Shown in pieces: positions 13,208 to 23,177 of a stretch of 64,000 bases of DNA. The DNA comes from Pyxicephalus adspersus. Taxonomy: Eukaryota > Chordata > Amphibia > Anura > Pyxicephalidae. Location of the stretch: positions 128,969,926 through 129,033,925 of the forward strand of contig NC_092860.1 in the NCBI RefSeq assembly GCF_032062135.1, read 5' to 3'. How positions within the stretch are numbered: position 1 is the stretch's first letter; each line of letters starts with the position of its first letter. The notes beneath the pieces were generated by a model that worked only from the letters and a program-made list of their open reading frames with translations, was not told the DNA's origin and did no database searches. The position numbers and the translations under genes are program-made.

Positions 13208-13376
13208 TATATTATTTTTATTTTTACTAATATTAATAATAAACTATATTCTATAGTGCCAATATATTAGGCTGCACTGAACATTATATAGGCGAAGCAA
13301 GTGACAGACAGATACGTACAATGACACAGGAGGAGGAGAGGAACCTGCCCAGAAGAGCTTACAATCTAAGAGGTGA
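13208..13376 (-). mobile_element. L2-type LINE 3' tail, reverse orientation
   Basis: Read on the minus strand, the segment has the same order as the other L2 tails here: 'cctcttagattgtaagctc', 'ttctgggcagg', 'ctcctcctgtgtcattgt', 'ctgtctgtcacttgc', then 'cagtgcagcctaatatattggcactata' (in parts), ending in ATT/AAT-rich sequence. The 'gactgtaagctc...gggcaggg' block is the known conserved 3' end of L2 LINEs and their SINE relatives. Only the 3' tail is present, as expected for 5'-truncated insertion. An 83-codon minus frame across it is an artefact of the repeat. Confidence 0.8.
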
Positions 13377-15384
13377 GAGGTGAATGTAAGCACTATAAGT
13401 ACTTGAATCTGTTCTACTTGTATCCGGTATGAGCCTCTTGAAGTCCCTGAACAGCAGAGCTGGATGGTTAGAGGAAGAAGCAGAACAAGCAGCAAATCAA
13501 TTCATGTGTAGACAAGAAACATACTGATAAGGGGACAGAGCATTGCCATGCTACTTCTCCTTCCCCTATTCAATCGAATGGTGGGGATGACAGCCTAGGC
13601 AAAAGGAAGTGGTTTTAGTGGTCCTGGAATTTAGAATTTGGACATTTAATGACATAAAACAGCACTGTACAGGACAGCTATCAGCTGACAATCAATATTT
13701 TCCCAAAAGCTTTTTTGTTTATTATCTTTAATAGGCTTTTGGGGCATTCACTTAAATACACTGTACATGCATGCAAATGTCTTTCTCACTTCACTTTCGT
13801 TGTTCATTAAAAATATTCCCCGATCTTACAGCAATACTAAAAAAGAACAATAAAACCAGTCCAAAACCTTCTCATTTTTTTTTAACGAGCGGGTAAACAC
13901 CGAACAATATCCAGCATTATTTTTAGTGTTCTAAACTTTCTGTTTACTGTCTAGCAGTTAAATTGGTTTCCATTAATTAAAACGGCATATGCACAGGATA
14001 GAAGGAACCTTTAAAAATGTGAGATAGTTAAATTGTCTGAAATAATGATGTATATCTAATTAATTTTAAAATATTATACAGGATTGTTATCCCTGGAGAG
14101 ACTGCACGAGGACTGGGAGAACAGATTAAAAGCTTTTGCTGCAGGACATATGGGCTGGTTGAATCTCAGCTGCATATGCTATGGGACAACCCAAAGGTGC
14201 ATTTTTTTTGTGGTGGAAGTACATTTCTATAGCAGAAGTTACATTGAATATTAAAATACCTTCCAGGCTAAGATTAGAAGAATTTCTGTGCTGCGGAGTA
14301 AGTTCCTACCTCAACTTCCTCTTTGTTGTCTGAATTGCTGTACTTGAAAGAGCCACTAAACTATAAATTGAACCCATTTAAAAAAGGCCGAGTGTAACTT
14401 TTAAAAATGTGTACACAAGTAAAAGTTCTCATTTGGAGACTGATATTAAAATGCGCTAAACAACATGTTTGTAGCTGGAGAAATACCTGCTAAGGATAGG
14501 CTATAATACCTAAATCAGCTATATGTATCCAAATACAATAAAGACTTTATTTTATTGGTATGTATCAATATTTAATTTTTCATTCTATAAAAGTTAACTT
14601 AACCTGTGTAAATTATTTGGAGGCTTTAAAATATAAAATGCTTTACTTATGTCAGGCACGATGTGTTTTCTCATACTGACCTTTCCAGAGAAACCTAATA
14701 TATATTTTTAGCACCTCCTGATTTTGAGAAAACATTGTAAAGTATACCGCAGAGACATTGTTACCATGATTTGCACATTATTAGAAAAAAATACAGCATA
14801 TAGAACTGCTACACAAGCCATTTTGTAGCTTCACATTATTATAAATGACCTTTCTATTTTAACATGTAGCTCTTGTAATGTTCGAGAACCTGTCAAAAAA
14901 AACCATGGTTGGTGTACAGAAAGCCTCCAGAGATGTAATTTCCTCCTTGTGTGATTGGGCCACTGATTTTTTCAGATGTTTGCGATAAGATACATTAAAT
15001 TTCAGGCATCCCCAGCAATAGGTATGTCAGTTTTGGTAAAATACTGCCGAAGAGATTATTATTATTATGCTCTATCAACCTCATACCTTGACAGTATTCT
15101 GATGATTCTAGAAAATGTCTTCAATGCTGGAACACCTACCACTAACATACAGAAAAAATGATCCAATACTCAAAAAAATGTTTCGGCAGGAATTTATTTG
15201 CAGGCGTAGATAGGTAATTAGCGCAATGTACAATCTGAATGCTATAGACTGTACACACCTCCGACCAAGGTTAAGTGAATGACATTCACATTTTCAGTGC
15301 TTTGTCAATTGTGTTCCTTGTTGGCTTTCTGTCACTAAGATACTGGGGATAAACTGTATGTACTTACAGCAATGTTTAATTAAA
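13377..15384. other. Noncoding stretch with one exon-like segment
   Basis: No gene recognised. The part at 13800-14030 contains intact CpGs in AT-rich context ('ttaacgagcgggtaaacaccg') and could be conserved. An exon-like piece at 14082-14196 is listed separately. Other open frames are under 62 codons. Confidence 0.6.
14082..14196 (+). other. Exon-like open segment of unknown origin (weak)
   Basis: A 115-base stretch is bounded by an acceptor-like 'aaaatattatacag' and a donor-like 'aaag/gtgcat', and one frame is open through it and beyond both edges. It would encode about 38 residues including 'GETARGLGEQIKSFCCRTYG'. The composition is more balanced than its flanks. I do not recognise the peptide; the donor is a poor match to gtaagt, and the polypyrimidine tract is interrupted by A. 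It could be a chance open frame, a decayed exon or a noncoding-RNA exon. Confidence 0.12.
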
Positions 15385-15607
15385 GGGCCCAGCATTTGGT
15401 CATATCTGGAGGAATTCTGAAGCCATCATATACACTTTATGGTATAGTATTTTCACCTGGGTGATCCAGCAAATCTGGAATGGTTTTCCTAAAAATCGTT
15501 TGCTAGAAGTTGTCAAATGTTTTTAATCCTGAACCTGCTAGATCACACAGGTTCCCCCATGATAGTCTATCTTCTCCAATCTTAGAAAGATTTAATCAAT
15601 CAGGCCC
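15385..15607. mobile_element. Foldback MITE, GGGCCTGATTTATTAAAGC family, full length
   Basis: Starts 'gggcccagcatttggtcata' and ends 'aagatttaatcaatcaggccc', with inner inverted blocks including 'cacctgggtgatccagcaaa' on the left and 'gatcacacaggt' on the right. At 223 bp it is almost the same length as the copy at 4775-4996 and shares its 'ctatcttctcca' subterminal block. It is diverged at one end, so it is an old insertion. A 67-codon open frame at 15510-15713 overlaps it and has no significance. The superfamily is not determined. Confidence 0.8.
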
Positions 15608-15795
15608 ATTGTGTAGACATTCACCATTGCTTTCACTATCACCAAACCATGATGAAGAAACTAATGAAGTGGTTTGGAAAGCTATGAAACATTACAGGAA
15701 AAAATCAATTTGACTTTGGATAACTATTACTAGCTATTGAAAGATCTGAATAAATGGGAACCTTCACTGACATTACTATACTAGTTCATAGTATA

Positions 15796-15857
15796 ATGAT
15801 AGTATGATATACGGGTGATTCTGTGATATATGATAGTATGATATACGGGTGATTCTG
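15796..15857. repeat. Tandem duplication with 34-bp period
   Basis: A 28-bp sequence containing 'agtatgatatacgggtgatt' occurs identically at 15796-15823 and 15830-15857, separated by 6 bases. Perfect identity indicates a recent duplication. Noncoding. Confidence 0.9.
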
Positions 15858-17984
15858 GAGTGAGTGAATGTAGACAGGAACTGGATGAAAAGGCTGGTGA
15901 AGATTACTGCCACTGAGAAGCAATAGGGCAAAAAACATTACATTATGCAACACAGTGCTTTGTCAAATATATTATCATTCCTTTAGGGCAAAACACAGAT
16001 TTGAGATTTGATATATTACACATAAACACATGGTACATGCATAAGTTCATGGCAGTTCCATTTATATTGAATGGACCCCCAACACAAAAAGGCAACACTG
16101 ATCTGACACCATGTTTTGTGGTGTGTCAACAAAAATGCTGCTTTTTAGTTCATTGCTCTCCATTGCCAACCCATCCATCCAAATAGGTTGGAGAAGGACA
16201 GGAAAAGACCAAAAAATTTATCCTCTGCCCTTACACACTGTACATTAACATGCCAAAGTTTGAACAGGCCCTTAACATGTAGACCCACTTTATATATAAC
16301 TACAAATCCTTTTTTTTAATGGAATATCTTTGGAAAGCTCTGAACAAAATGTTTTGCGTCTAGTCATGTTTTTGTATACACAAAGCACTTTCAGTTAGCC
16401 TTGCCTGTCTGCTGACGATCATCACACGCTTTCTAATATTGTCCCTCGTTGAAGTGCCAGTATGAAAAACCAGATAATGCAAAAGTTCTAATGTTATCAG
16501 TAGATAAATGTTCCAGCGAGCAGCCTACCATGACCTTGCCCTTCCATTCCATTTTGGTAGTGTCTAGAATGTCTTGAAATAGTCGTCAGGGTCATTTTAT
16601 GCGAGATTCCATTAGACAAAATTATAGAGCTTTTTAAATGATCTGCCCTGACTATTTTGAACGTTTATTCCCATTGTGCTTATGCAAGTATAAAGTGAAT
16701 TATCATACTTAACAAAGGCTTTTTTCAGACATAATATTCCATAATAGAGGAAAGCTCATTGCCTATCATATACTGTATGTGTCACGTCATTAATATTTAT
16801 GAATTTTTTGTGAATGTTAATGGCATCACTGCAAAAAAATGGAAAAAAAATGGACATCCTATCTTTGGAAGACAACAGCAGATACCTGATATTTTAAGTG
16901 AGATTTTGTTGCTGCTGCATTGATAAAAGAATGACTGCAAATGCGTTTGTAGATGAAATGTCTAGCAATTATTTTTTTTATTGTTCAGGAACAGAATTTC
17001 TGTGCATTCCATCAGAATATTCTTTCTCTGGCACGCTTTGCAAGTTTTTATGAATTCTTGGTAAAATTTAAAATAATTGCCTTGAGCCACTAAATTTTTT
17101 ATGTCTTATCCCAAGTCATCTCTTCACCGGCGGTCAAATGATTCAGAATTATGTATGTTAAGGCTCCTGGTGTCTTTGTGCCATCAGATGTCACTTTTTC
17201 TAAAAAAGATACCACATATTTTATTCAAATTTCTAGATTATTAATGACTGGGTGAGAATCACAATTGCTTTTAAAAGCTGAAATTATAGTCTGTCCGTCT
17301 GTAACCCATGTTTATTAAATAAACTGCTCAATATTAATTCAATTCAACTGGGCCGTCCAGCCAAGATAAGAGCCAACAGTTCCTGCGAGGAGGTGATTCG
17401 ATTGGAATTTATTAGTTTTATAGGAAATTTCTACCTGCTGCCAGACAAACAAAAAATACATTACAGGGATTATGTAAAAGAGCTGCTAAGCACATGCATA
17501 AAAAGTATGTAAAAGTCTGCAAATGTTGTGAAATTTGATATTTTAACTCCACTGTGCAGCTATCTAAAGCTTTATGGGGGTGTGTTGCTAAAAGAAAAGA
17601 AAATGTTCACAAAGTGAATATTTGCTTGGGAATAATATTTGACCTGACTTAATGTGATAAAACTTGCTGACTTCAATTATCCAATCGTATGTTAGGAAAA
17701 ATCTTCTCTTTTATGTTTCCCTGCACATGATTGGGTATTCTTTACAAAGTGGACTATTTTTTAAAAAAATTATCCCTTAAAGGGTAATAATTCATTTTGG
17801 TAAGTGAACAACCTAAATTCCTTTAATAAACCAACCCTTATGGATCTAAAAGAACCAACTGTAAGGTTTGATTTAAAATGCTTTATTTTAATGTCTTTGC
17901 ACCTAGTAGTATTGAGGGAGAGGTACTGAAATGATCATGAAGAGGTAATGATTGATCATGGGTCATCTGCTATCCTTTAGAATG
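15858..17984. other. Single-copy noncoding stretch with enhancer-like texture
   Basis: No gene. Segments 16380-16790 and 17090-17480 are free of repeats. They keep scattered CpGs ('ctgacgatcatcacacgc', 'cttcaccggcggtcaaatg', 'gcgaggaggtgattcgattg') and homeodomain-like cores ('attaatgactgg', 'aatattaattcaattc'). They look like conserved noncoding elements, but that is untested. A short palindrome 'cccttaaaggg' lies near 17775. Confidence 0.45.
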
Positions 17985-17992
17985 CTTTAAAC
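17985..17992. repeat. Left 8-bp target-site duplication of the hAT element
   Basis: 'ctttaaac' abuts the left terminus of the hAT element and is repeated exactly at 18434-18441 after its right terminus. An 8-bp duplication is the hAT hallmark. Confidence 0.92.
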
Positions 17993-18433
17993 CAGAGGTA
18001 GGCAAAACCGATAAGGCCTAGCCAGTATTCCAGTCCGGCCTAACCCCCCCTAGTTATTTATTGGTGCGTTATCGTGAGTTCCCGCGATATTATCGATATC
18101 ATTGAGTTCCCACACAGTAACCCCAAACGTCATGTCTTCAACCCCGAATGGACTGACCAATTATTCTTCATCCAACGGGGGCAACAAAGCCCTGTGTTTA
18201 GTGTGCAACGACACCAGGAGCACTTTCAAGCGGTTGAATCTCAAGAGGCATTTCGATGCCAAGCATGCGCACACGTACAGAGACTACACCGCGGATGAGA
18301 GGAAAACTGAGGCTGCTCGCTTGCAGTCATGGCTGGAAAAAACCTTTCCTTGGACACCTTGTTTCTTCTGGCCTAGTGTGCCTTCTTGACCTCCTGAAAT
18401 GGCCTAGTAATCCAAAAAGTTTGCCGACCCCTG
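17993..18433 (+). mobile_element. Defective hAT transposon with perfect 8-bp target duplication
   Basis: The 441-bp element begins 'cagaggtaggcaaaa' and ends 'gtttgccgacccctg'. These match as 15-bp terminal inverted repeats at 12 positions and fit the CAGGGGTCGGCAAAC type found in Charlie-like hAT elements. Both flanks carry the 8-bp duplication 'ctttaaac', so both ends are real and the insertion is complete. The interior is GC-richer than the surroundings and holds the N-terminal part of a transposase gene, including a BED zinc finger. The catalytic RNase H-like domain and dimerisation domain are absent, so it is an internal-deletion derivative that would depend on a transposase made elsewhere. 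Confidence 0.92.
18074..18389 (+). pseudogene. hAT transposase N-terminal fragment with BED zinc finger
   Basis: From 18102 one frame encodes 95 residues with 'CLVCNDTRSTFKRLNLKRHF' followed by 'DAKH', giving a Cx2C-x14-Hx4H BED finger (Cys32, Cys35, His50, His55 of that frame). Then comes an 'ERKTEAARLQSWLE' helix as in transposase-derived GTF2IRD2/ZBED-like proteins. The segment that should precede the finger in this family, 'VFNPEWTDQLFFIQ', lies in another frame (from 18074), so a single-base change near 18171-18185 has shifted the frame. The frame ends at 18389, close to the right terminus, without any catalytic residues. A BED finger normally binds the transposon ends. This copy is a broken relic, though the finger itself is unbroken from 18102. 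Confidence 0.82.
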
Positions 18434-18441
18434 CTTTAAAC
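18434..18441. repeat. Right 8-bp target-site duplication of the hAT element
   Basis: 'ctttaaac' directly after the right terminus, identical to 17985-17992. Confidence 0.92.
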
Positions 18442-18484
18442 GCTTGCAAATGTGGCTGAAAAGAGTTGCAATTTAACATGGAGC

Positions 18485-18820
18485 TAAAGTAAAAAAAAAA
18501 AAAATGTCTTTTACCTTTACTTCCACAGATCCCTCGATCCCTCTGGAGCTGTTTTCCAAATGGTCCCGCAATGTCGTGCTTTTCGCCGGCGCAGAGGAAG
18601 TGCTGGGGACCACCATAATTTTCTGTCTTCTTGCCATGCGGGCATGTGCAGAAGGAGCAGCAGTGATACCTACATCACGACTTTGGGCTGCTCCTTCTGC
18701 GCCATGGCAGTAAAAACGGGAGAGGGGGGCTTAGCCTTTCAATAAAAGCATTTAATGAAAAGGAAAAAAAAGAAGAAAACACATTTTTACTTTATATGGA
18801 AGGTTTATCTACCACTTTAA
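18485..18820. mobile_element. Probable MITE with GC-rich body and internal hairpin
   Basis: The left side reads 'taaagtaaaaaaa...tgtctttta'. The reverse complement of the right side contains 'taaagtaaaaatgtgttttc', so AT-rich inverted ends enclose a GC-rich body. Within the body 'gcagaaggagcagc' (18648-18661) pairs perfectly with 'gctgctccttctgc' (18687-18700) across a 25-base loop. That loop carries 'cctacatcacg', a motif also present in the elements at 50546-51123 and, inverted, 21590-21915. Outer edges are uncertain because the right side may extend to 'accactttaa'. Short open frames inside are not genes. Confidence 0.6.
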
Positions 18821-21589
18821 ATCTATGGAAGCTGTTGATGCATTCCATCCATTCCCCATTGGATTTTATAATAACCTGAGCTTTGGGGCCTATTAGCATT
18901 GGTTTAGCCCATCTATTGTTGTATTCCCTGGGAATGATATAAACTGAGCATTCAACTGAACTTTAAAGAAAATCTGCCCTGAAGTAACATGAAGGCTGCC
19001 ATGACCTCTCCTAAAAATGCTGCCTGTTCCCCGGCTTTCATGTTGACTCCACCAACAGCAAACTTGTTCCCAGTCTGTGATAAAAGCAATGAATTGGAAG
19101 AAAGTCAGAAAACTAGCATTTCCATAAACAGACTAGTAAAGACAGCTTACAGCACATAAACTTATCCTTCACTGATTACATATTTAAAGCAAATACAGAT
19201 TCAGTGAACAGAAAATATAGAAAGTAAATCAACACTATAATTATTATATTGTCAGCGGAAGGTTTCATAAGGCAAAACTCCTTTATTTCAGAAGAACCAA
19301 ATGCTGTGAAAAGAGAACGTACAATATCTGCGCGGGTAATTGATCGGAAAATAAATGTTATTCCTATGATATTAAATATTCTGTGTTTATTCAGGTGCCC
19401 ATGATTACTTTCTATGAAATTCCTTTGGTGTGGGGTGGCTCATCAGAGAAGTGAGAGGTTCACAGATTGCTTCTTCAGAAGTTTGGGAATTAGGATTTAC
19501 CTTTGTGCTGTATGCTATATATTAGTTTACAAGAGCTTAGAAGGAGGAGGGTGATGGAGCAGTGAAATCCATCAGGGCATTCTACAAAGCCAGAGAGGCA
19601 GAAGAGAGAAATCTGGAGAGGAAAGAATTCCCGAATGTGAGGTCATGCTCTGAAGCTTGAGTGTTTTAGCCTAAGGAATAATGTGATGAAATTCTATTTT
19701 ACTGCAAGCAGCATCAGGCTGTGATATGATGGGCCCATAGGGAAAGCAGCTTGTATGGACAGTGGGATATGAATCACACTTCATGCACCTCATTCCATAC
19801 CATCTTATTACATGTAGAAAGGTCAGTACATAATGAGGTTAATATTCATAGAACAATAACTATGCCCCTGATAATTGTACATAAAATTGGAAAGCACATG
19901 CAAATCTGATTGTTCTTAAATAACACTGTAACATAATAAAAAAACAACAACACAGTAGGGCGAGATATATTTGCATCTCTTAAAGATGAAGGGTTTTGTG
20001 TATTCTGGAAATGTCACTTCTAAAGCCTTCTTGAGTCCCACATGCCTCCATGTCAATTACTACAGATATAATAATGATATCTTATATTTATTTAAAGACT
20101 GACAAAGATACAAAATGTATCACCAGATACATGTATATCAATTAGAATCGATGATGAAATTTAGACAAGGATGGGAACATGTGACAGGAGCAAAACTCAG
20201 AACATCGCTGCTGCAGCTATCTCCAACAACTTAAAGCATCTGAAAATGAAATACAAGATTATATGTTGTCACTTCAATGCACACGGCACAGGTATGAGCC
20301 ACCGTTTTCCCCATTAGGAAACCAGCCCAGGGAAAGACAAAGCAGTGCCAATGGATGCATGCATGTAGACTAGAGGTACAGTGAAGCTGCCGTAGATCAG
20401 GAGCTGTTAGATGTAAAAAGGGGGTAACAAAAAAAGTACTTTATTTAAAAAAATAGAACTATTTTTTATGCAAAATGCTTTCAATTTAAAATACATTGGT
20501 GGTTATAAGAATGTTAACCAACAAGTTGCAGTTTTACCAATCATAATAGAAATGCCATTGTCCACTGCATAGTGGGCACCAACCTAAATCCTAACTCATT
20601 GCCACCATTCCTGCCCATGAGCTTGAACCCCCTTGGAAAGCCTATTACTTTCACACATGGGGAACACATACATTCTCCTATACAAATATAATGGTGGTCA
20701 GATATAAGGCTTAGAGCTTAGACATTATCACATTAGGGGTCCAGGTTCATTCCTACCAGTGAGTTATTACATTTCAGGGAAAGTCAGCTTTTGCCCAGAA
20801 TGTTTGTAGGAGTTGCTGCTTATTATATGCACACATAGTTCATATAAAAAAGTTAATAAGCAAATATATCTATAAAGACGTAAAATATAATAATATTACC
20901 CTCGTCTTCTGGATCAATGCAGCTCATTAATTACACATTAATTCTTAGATATGATATCTGAGTGAAAGGGCGGCCTGTGGGACCAAGACAAAACAGACAA
21001 TATGAGTGCCACGACTGTGGAGAGGCTAATGAGAGCCAATGTAGTTCATTAGATGCCCAGAAATGAGACACAGGCATCAGGCAGCAAAGGGCAGCAGGCC
21101 AACTCTATGGTTTTCAACAGAAGGTGAGAAGATCCACAAGGGAAAAATATGTGGTTAAATACATGTCCGTACTAGGAAAAAATATTGTAAAGCACCAAAC
21201 ACAACTCTGAAATATATACTCTCAGAACATAAACAAAACATGTTGATAGCAACGTAGGAACATGGAACATTTCCACCATTGTCATCTCCTCAAGGTAGAC
21301 TCTCTTCAGACATTATATACATGCTCCAGCTCTAGCTGATAATCCTCCTAGAATCATCTTGTGCATTTGGCTGCCCAATTGGAAAATATAAAAGATATAC
21401 GGGCACAATATGTCTTTTAGACAAAGGATCTTCTTATAACCATTTATGTTCCTGCCTATGAATGTCAAGGGAGGGCTAAGAATACCCTTTATCTCTGCTG
21501 CAGAATAGCAGTCAAAAAATCGGTTCCTCAGGTAAACAACTTCATTGTTATATTTTAAAATATATCCATCACCACATTTTTTACTTTAT
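18821..21589. other. Noncoding stretch, nothing recognised
   Basis: No open frame over 60 codons on either strand except at the right edge. A purine-rich segment at 19530-19640 and ordinary AT-rich sequence elsewhere. No tandem array, RNA gene or named repeat. Confidence 0.6.
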
Positions 21590-21915
21590 ATACTGTAAGG
21601 TTGTCTTAAATGGAAAAAATGTTTTTTTTAAATTTGAAGGAGAAACCCCTTCCATCTTGACCGCCGCATCTGTGCTGATCTTACGCACGCAAAATAAAAT
21701 TAGCGCTCTTAATTTTCCGGATAGCCGATCACACAATCTTGTTACTGCGAGGTGCAAGATCGGGTGATGTAGGAAGTAGAACCCAGAAGAAGATGGCCAT
21801 GGCCAATGTCTAATCCACACTGGAACATAGAAGGAAAAAAGATGGCGTGGGAATGGGTTCGACTTCTGCTTTCCGATTATAAAGGTGTCATTTTTTATTT
21901 TTTGAAGTCAGCAGG
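21590..21915. mobile_element. Probable MITE with GC-richer body
   Basis: AT-rich edges ('gtcttaaatggaaaaaatg' on the left; the complement of 'cattttttattttttgaagtc' on the right) enclose a GC-richer, CpG-containing body with 'gtgatgtaggaagtag' and 'agaagatggc'. The body motif 'cctacatca' (here inverted) links it to the elements at 18485 and 50546. A 79-codon minus frame inside it has no protein features. No target duplication could be fixed, so the ends are approximate. Confidence 0.4.
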
Positions 21916-22810
21916 CTGCAGTAGAACTAAATGCCTGTGAGCAGTATTCAGTAACGTGTAGCCCTTCTATTCCCAGTGGCCTAGAAACATGTTAAGAGTT
22001 TTCACAAAACAATTTTACATCTGGTGCCCTTCAAGGTGATCCGGAAGCACTCACAAGGCTACCAGATGAACACCAATATGAATGTTCCGTATACATATTA
22101 TAGCTGAAAAATGTATCAGCTTAAAAAGCTTGAAATTTCCAGCATCTCAACAACTTTGTATATTACATAAAATTCTTGTGAAATACACATTTACTAGGCA
22201 TGCTCACCATGCTTCCACCTGACAATCTTAACACATGCCACAGATCACTGACTCTGAGCAGCCATGTGCTACTAAGGGTCATAGTTCATGCTAAGCCATT
22301 TCTTACCCAGGGAATTGACGTGGAAATGTTACAGCTGACATTTCTCTTGAAAGGTGTATCCCAGAGTAGCTAAGCCATACCTCAGCTTTTACTGTAGGCT
22401 GTAATTTGAATGGAAAAGTCTGGTGCCAGGTTCTCTTTAGGTCACATTTTGTATCATGTTTATGTTCTAAATTAAATTCATCTATTTATGTATTAAATAG
22501 TCCTAAGCTGAACTTAAACAGTGTTTACAGAACTGAACTGTGCTCAGCCCATTGTGATGATTCACTTTTGCCTACATCTGTTTAATTTCCTGAGTCGTGC
22601 TGTTTGTCTACCCCTTTCATACATGAAATGATCTAAACAAAAGGAAAGCTTGCTTTCTAAATAACATCTCGATCTGCACCGAGCATTTAACAAGTTTGCA
22701 GAACAGAGCATTGATGTAACAAGTGATATTTAACATAAATGCCACTTACTTAATCAATTGTATCCAGGTGCGAAAAAAGGATCCGGTCGCTTGTCACCGG
22801 TTTGTTTCTT
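21916..22810. other. Noncoding stretch before the gap
   Basis: No open frame of note and no recognised repeat. The last bases before the gap include 'ggatccggtcgcttgtcacc', which is CpG-richer than the surroundings. The gap may therefore hide a GC-rich or repeated sequence. Confidence 0.55.
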
Positions 22811-23177
22811 NNNNNNNNNNNNNNNNNNNNNNNNNNNNNNNNNNNNNNNNNNNNNNNNNNNNNNNNNNNNNNNNNNNNNNNNNNNNNNNNNNNNNNNNNN
22901 NNNNNNNNNNNNNNNNNNNNNNNNNNNNNNNNNNNNNNNNNNNNNNNNNNNNNNNNNNNNNNNNNNNNNNNNNNNNNNNNNNNNNNNNNNNNNNNNNNNN
23001 NNNNNNNNNNNNNNNNNNNNNNNNNNNNNNNNNNNNNNNNNNNNNNNNNNNNNNNNNNNNNNNNNNNNNNNNNNNNNNNNNNNNNNNNNNNNNNNNNNNN
23101 NNNNNNNNNNNNNNNNNNNNNNNNNNNNNNNNNNNNNNNNNNNNNNNNNNNNNNNNNNNNNNNNNNNNNNNNNNNNN
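22811..23177. other. Assembly gap (367 N)
   Basis: An unbroken run of N. Any open frame reported across it is an artefact. The run length is not a round number, so it may be an estimated or read-spanned gap size rather than a placeholder. Confidence 0.99.

Noticed and set aside
13244..13495. 83-codon minus-strand frame with hydrophobic start
   Set aside because: Overlaps the reverse L2 tail; the apparent signal-like start is in unrelated flank sequence.
18504..18745. Overlapping 61- and 69-codon frames
   Set aside because: Inside the GC-rich body of a MITE and without protein features.
21857..21870. 'gggttcgacttc', resembling a tRNA B box
   Set aside because: No A box upstream at the right distance and no cloverleaf; it lies in a probable MITE.
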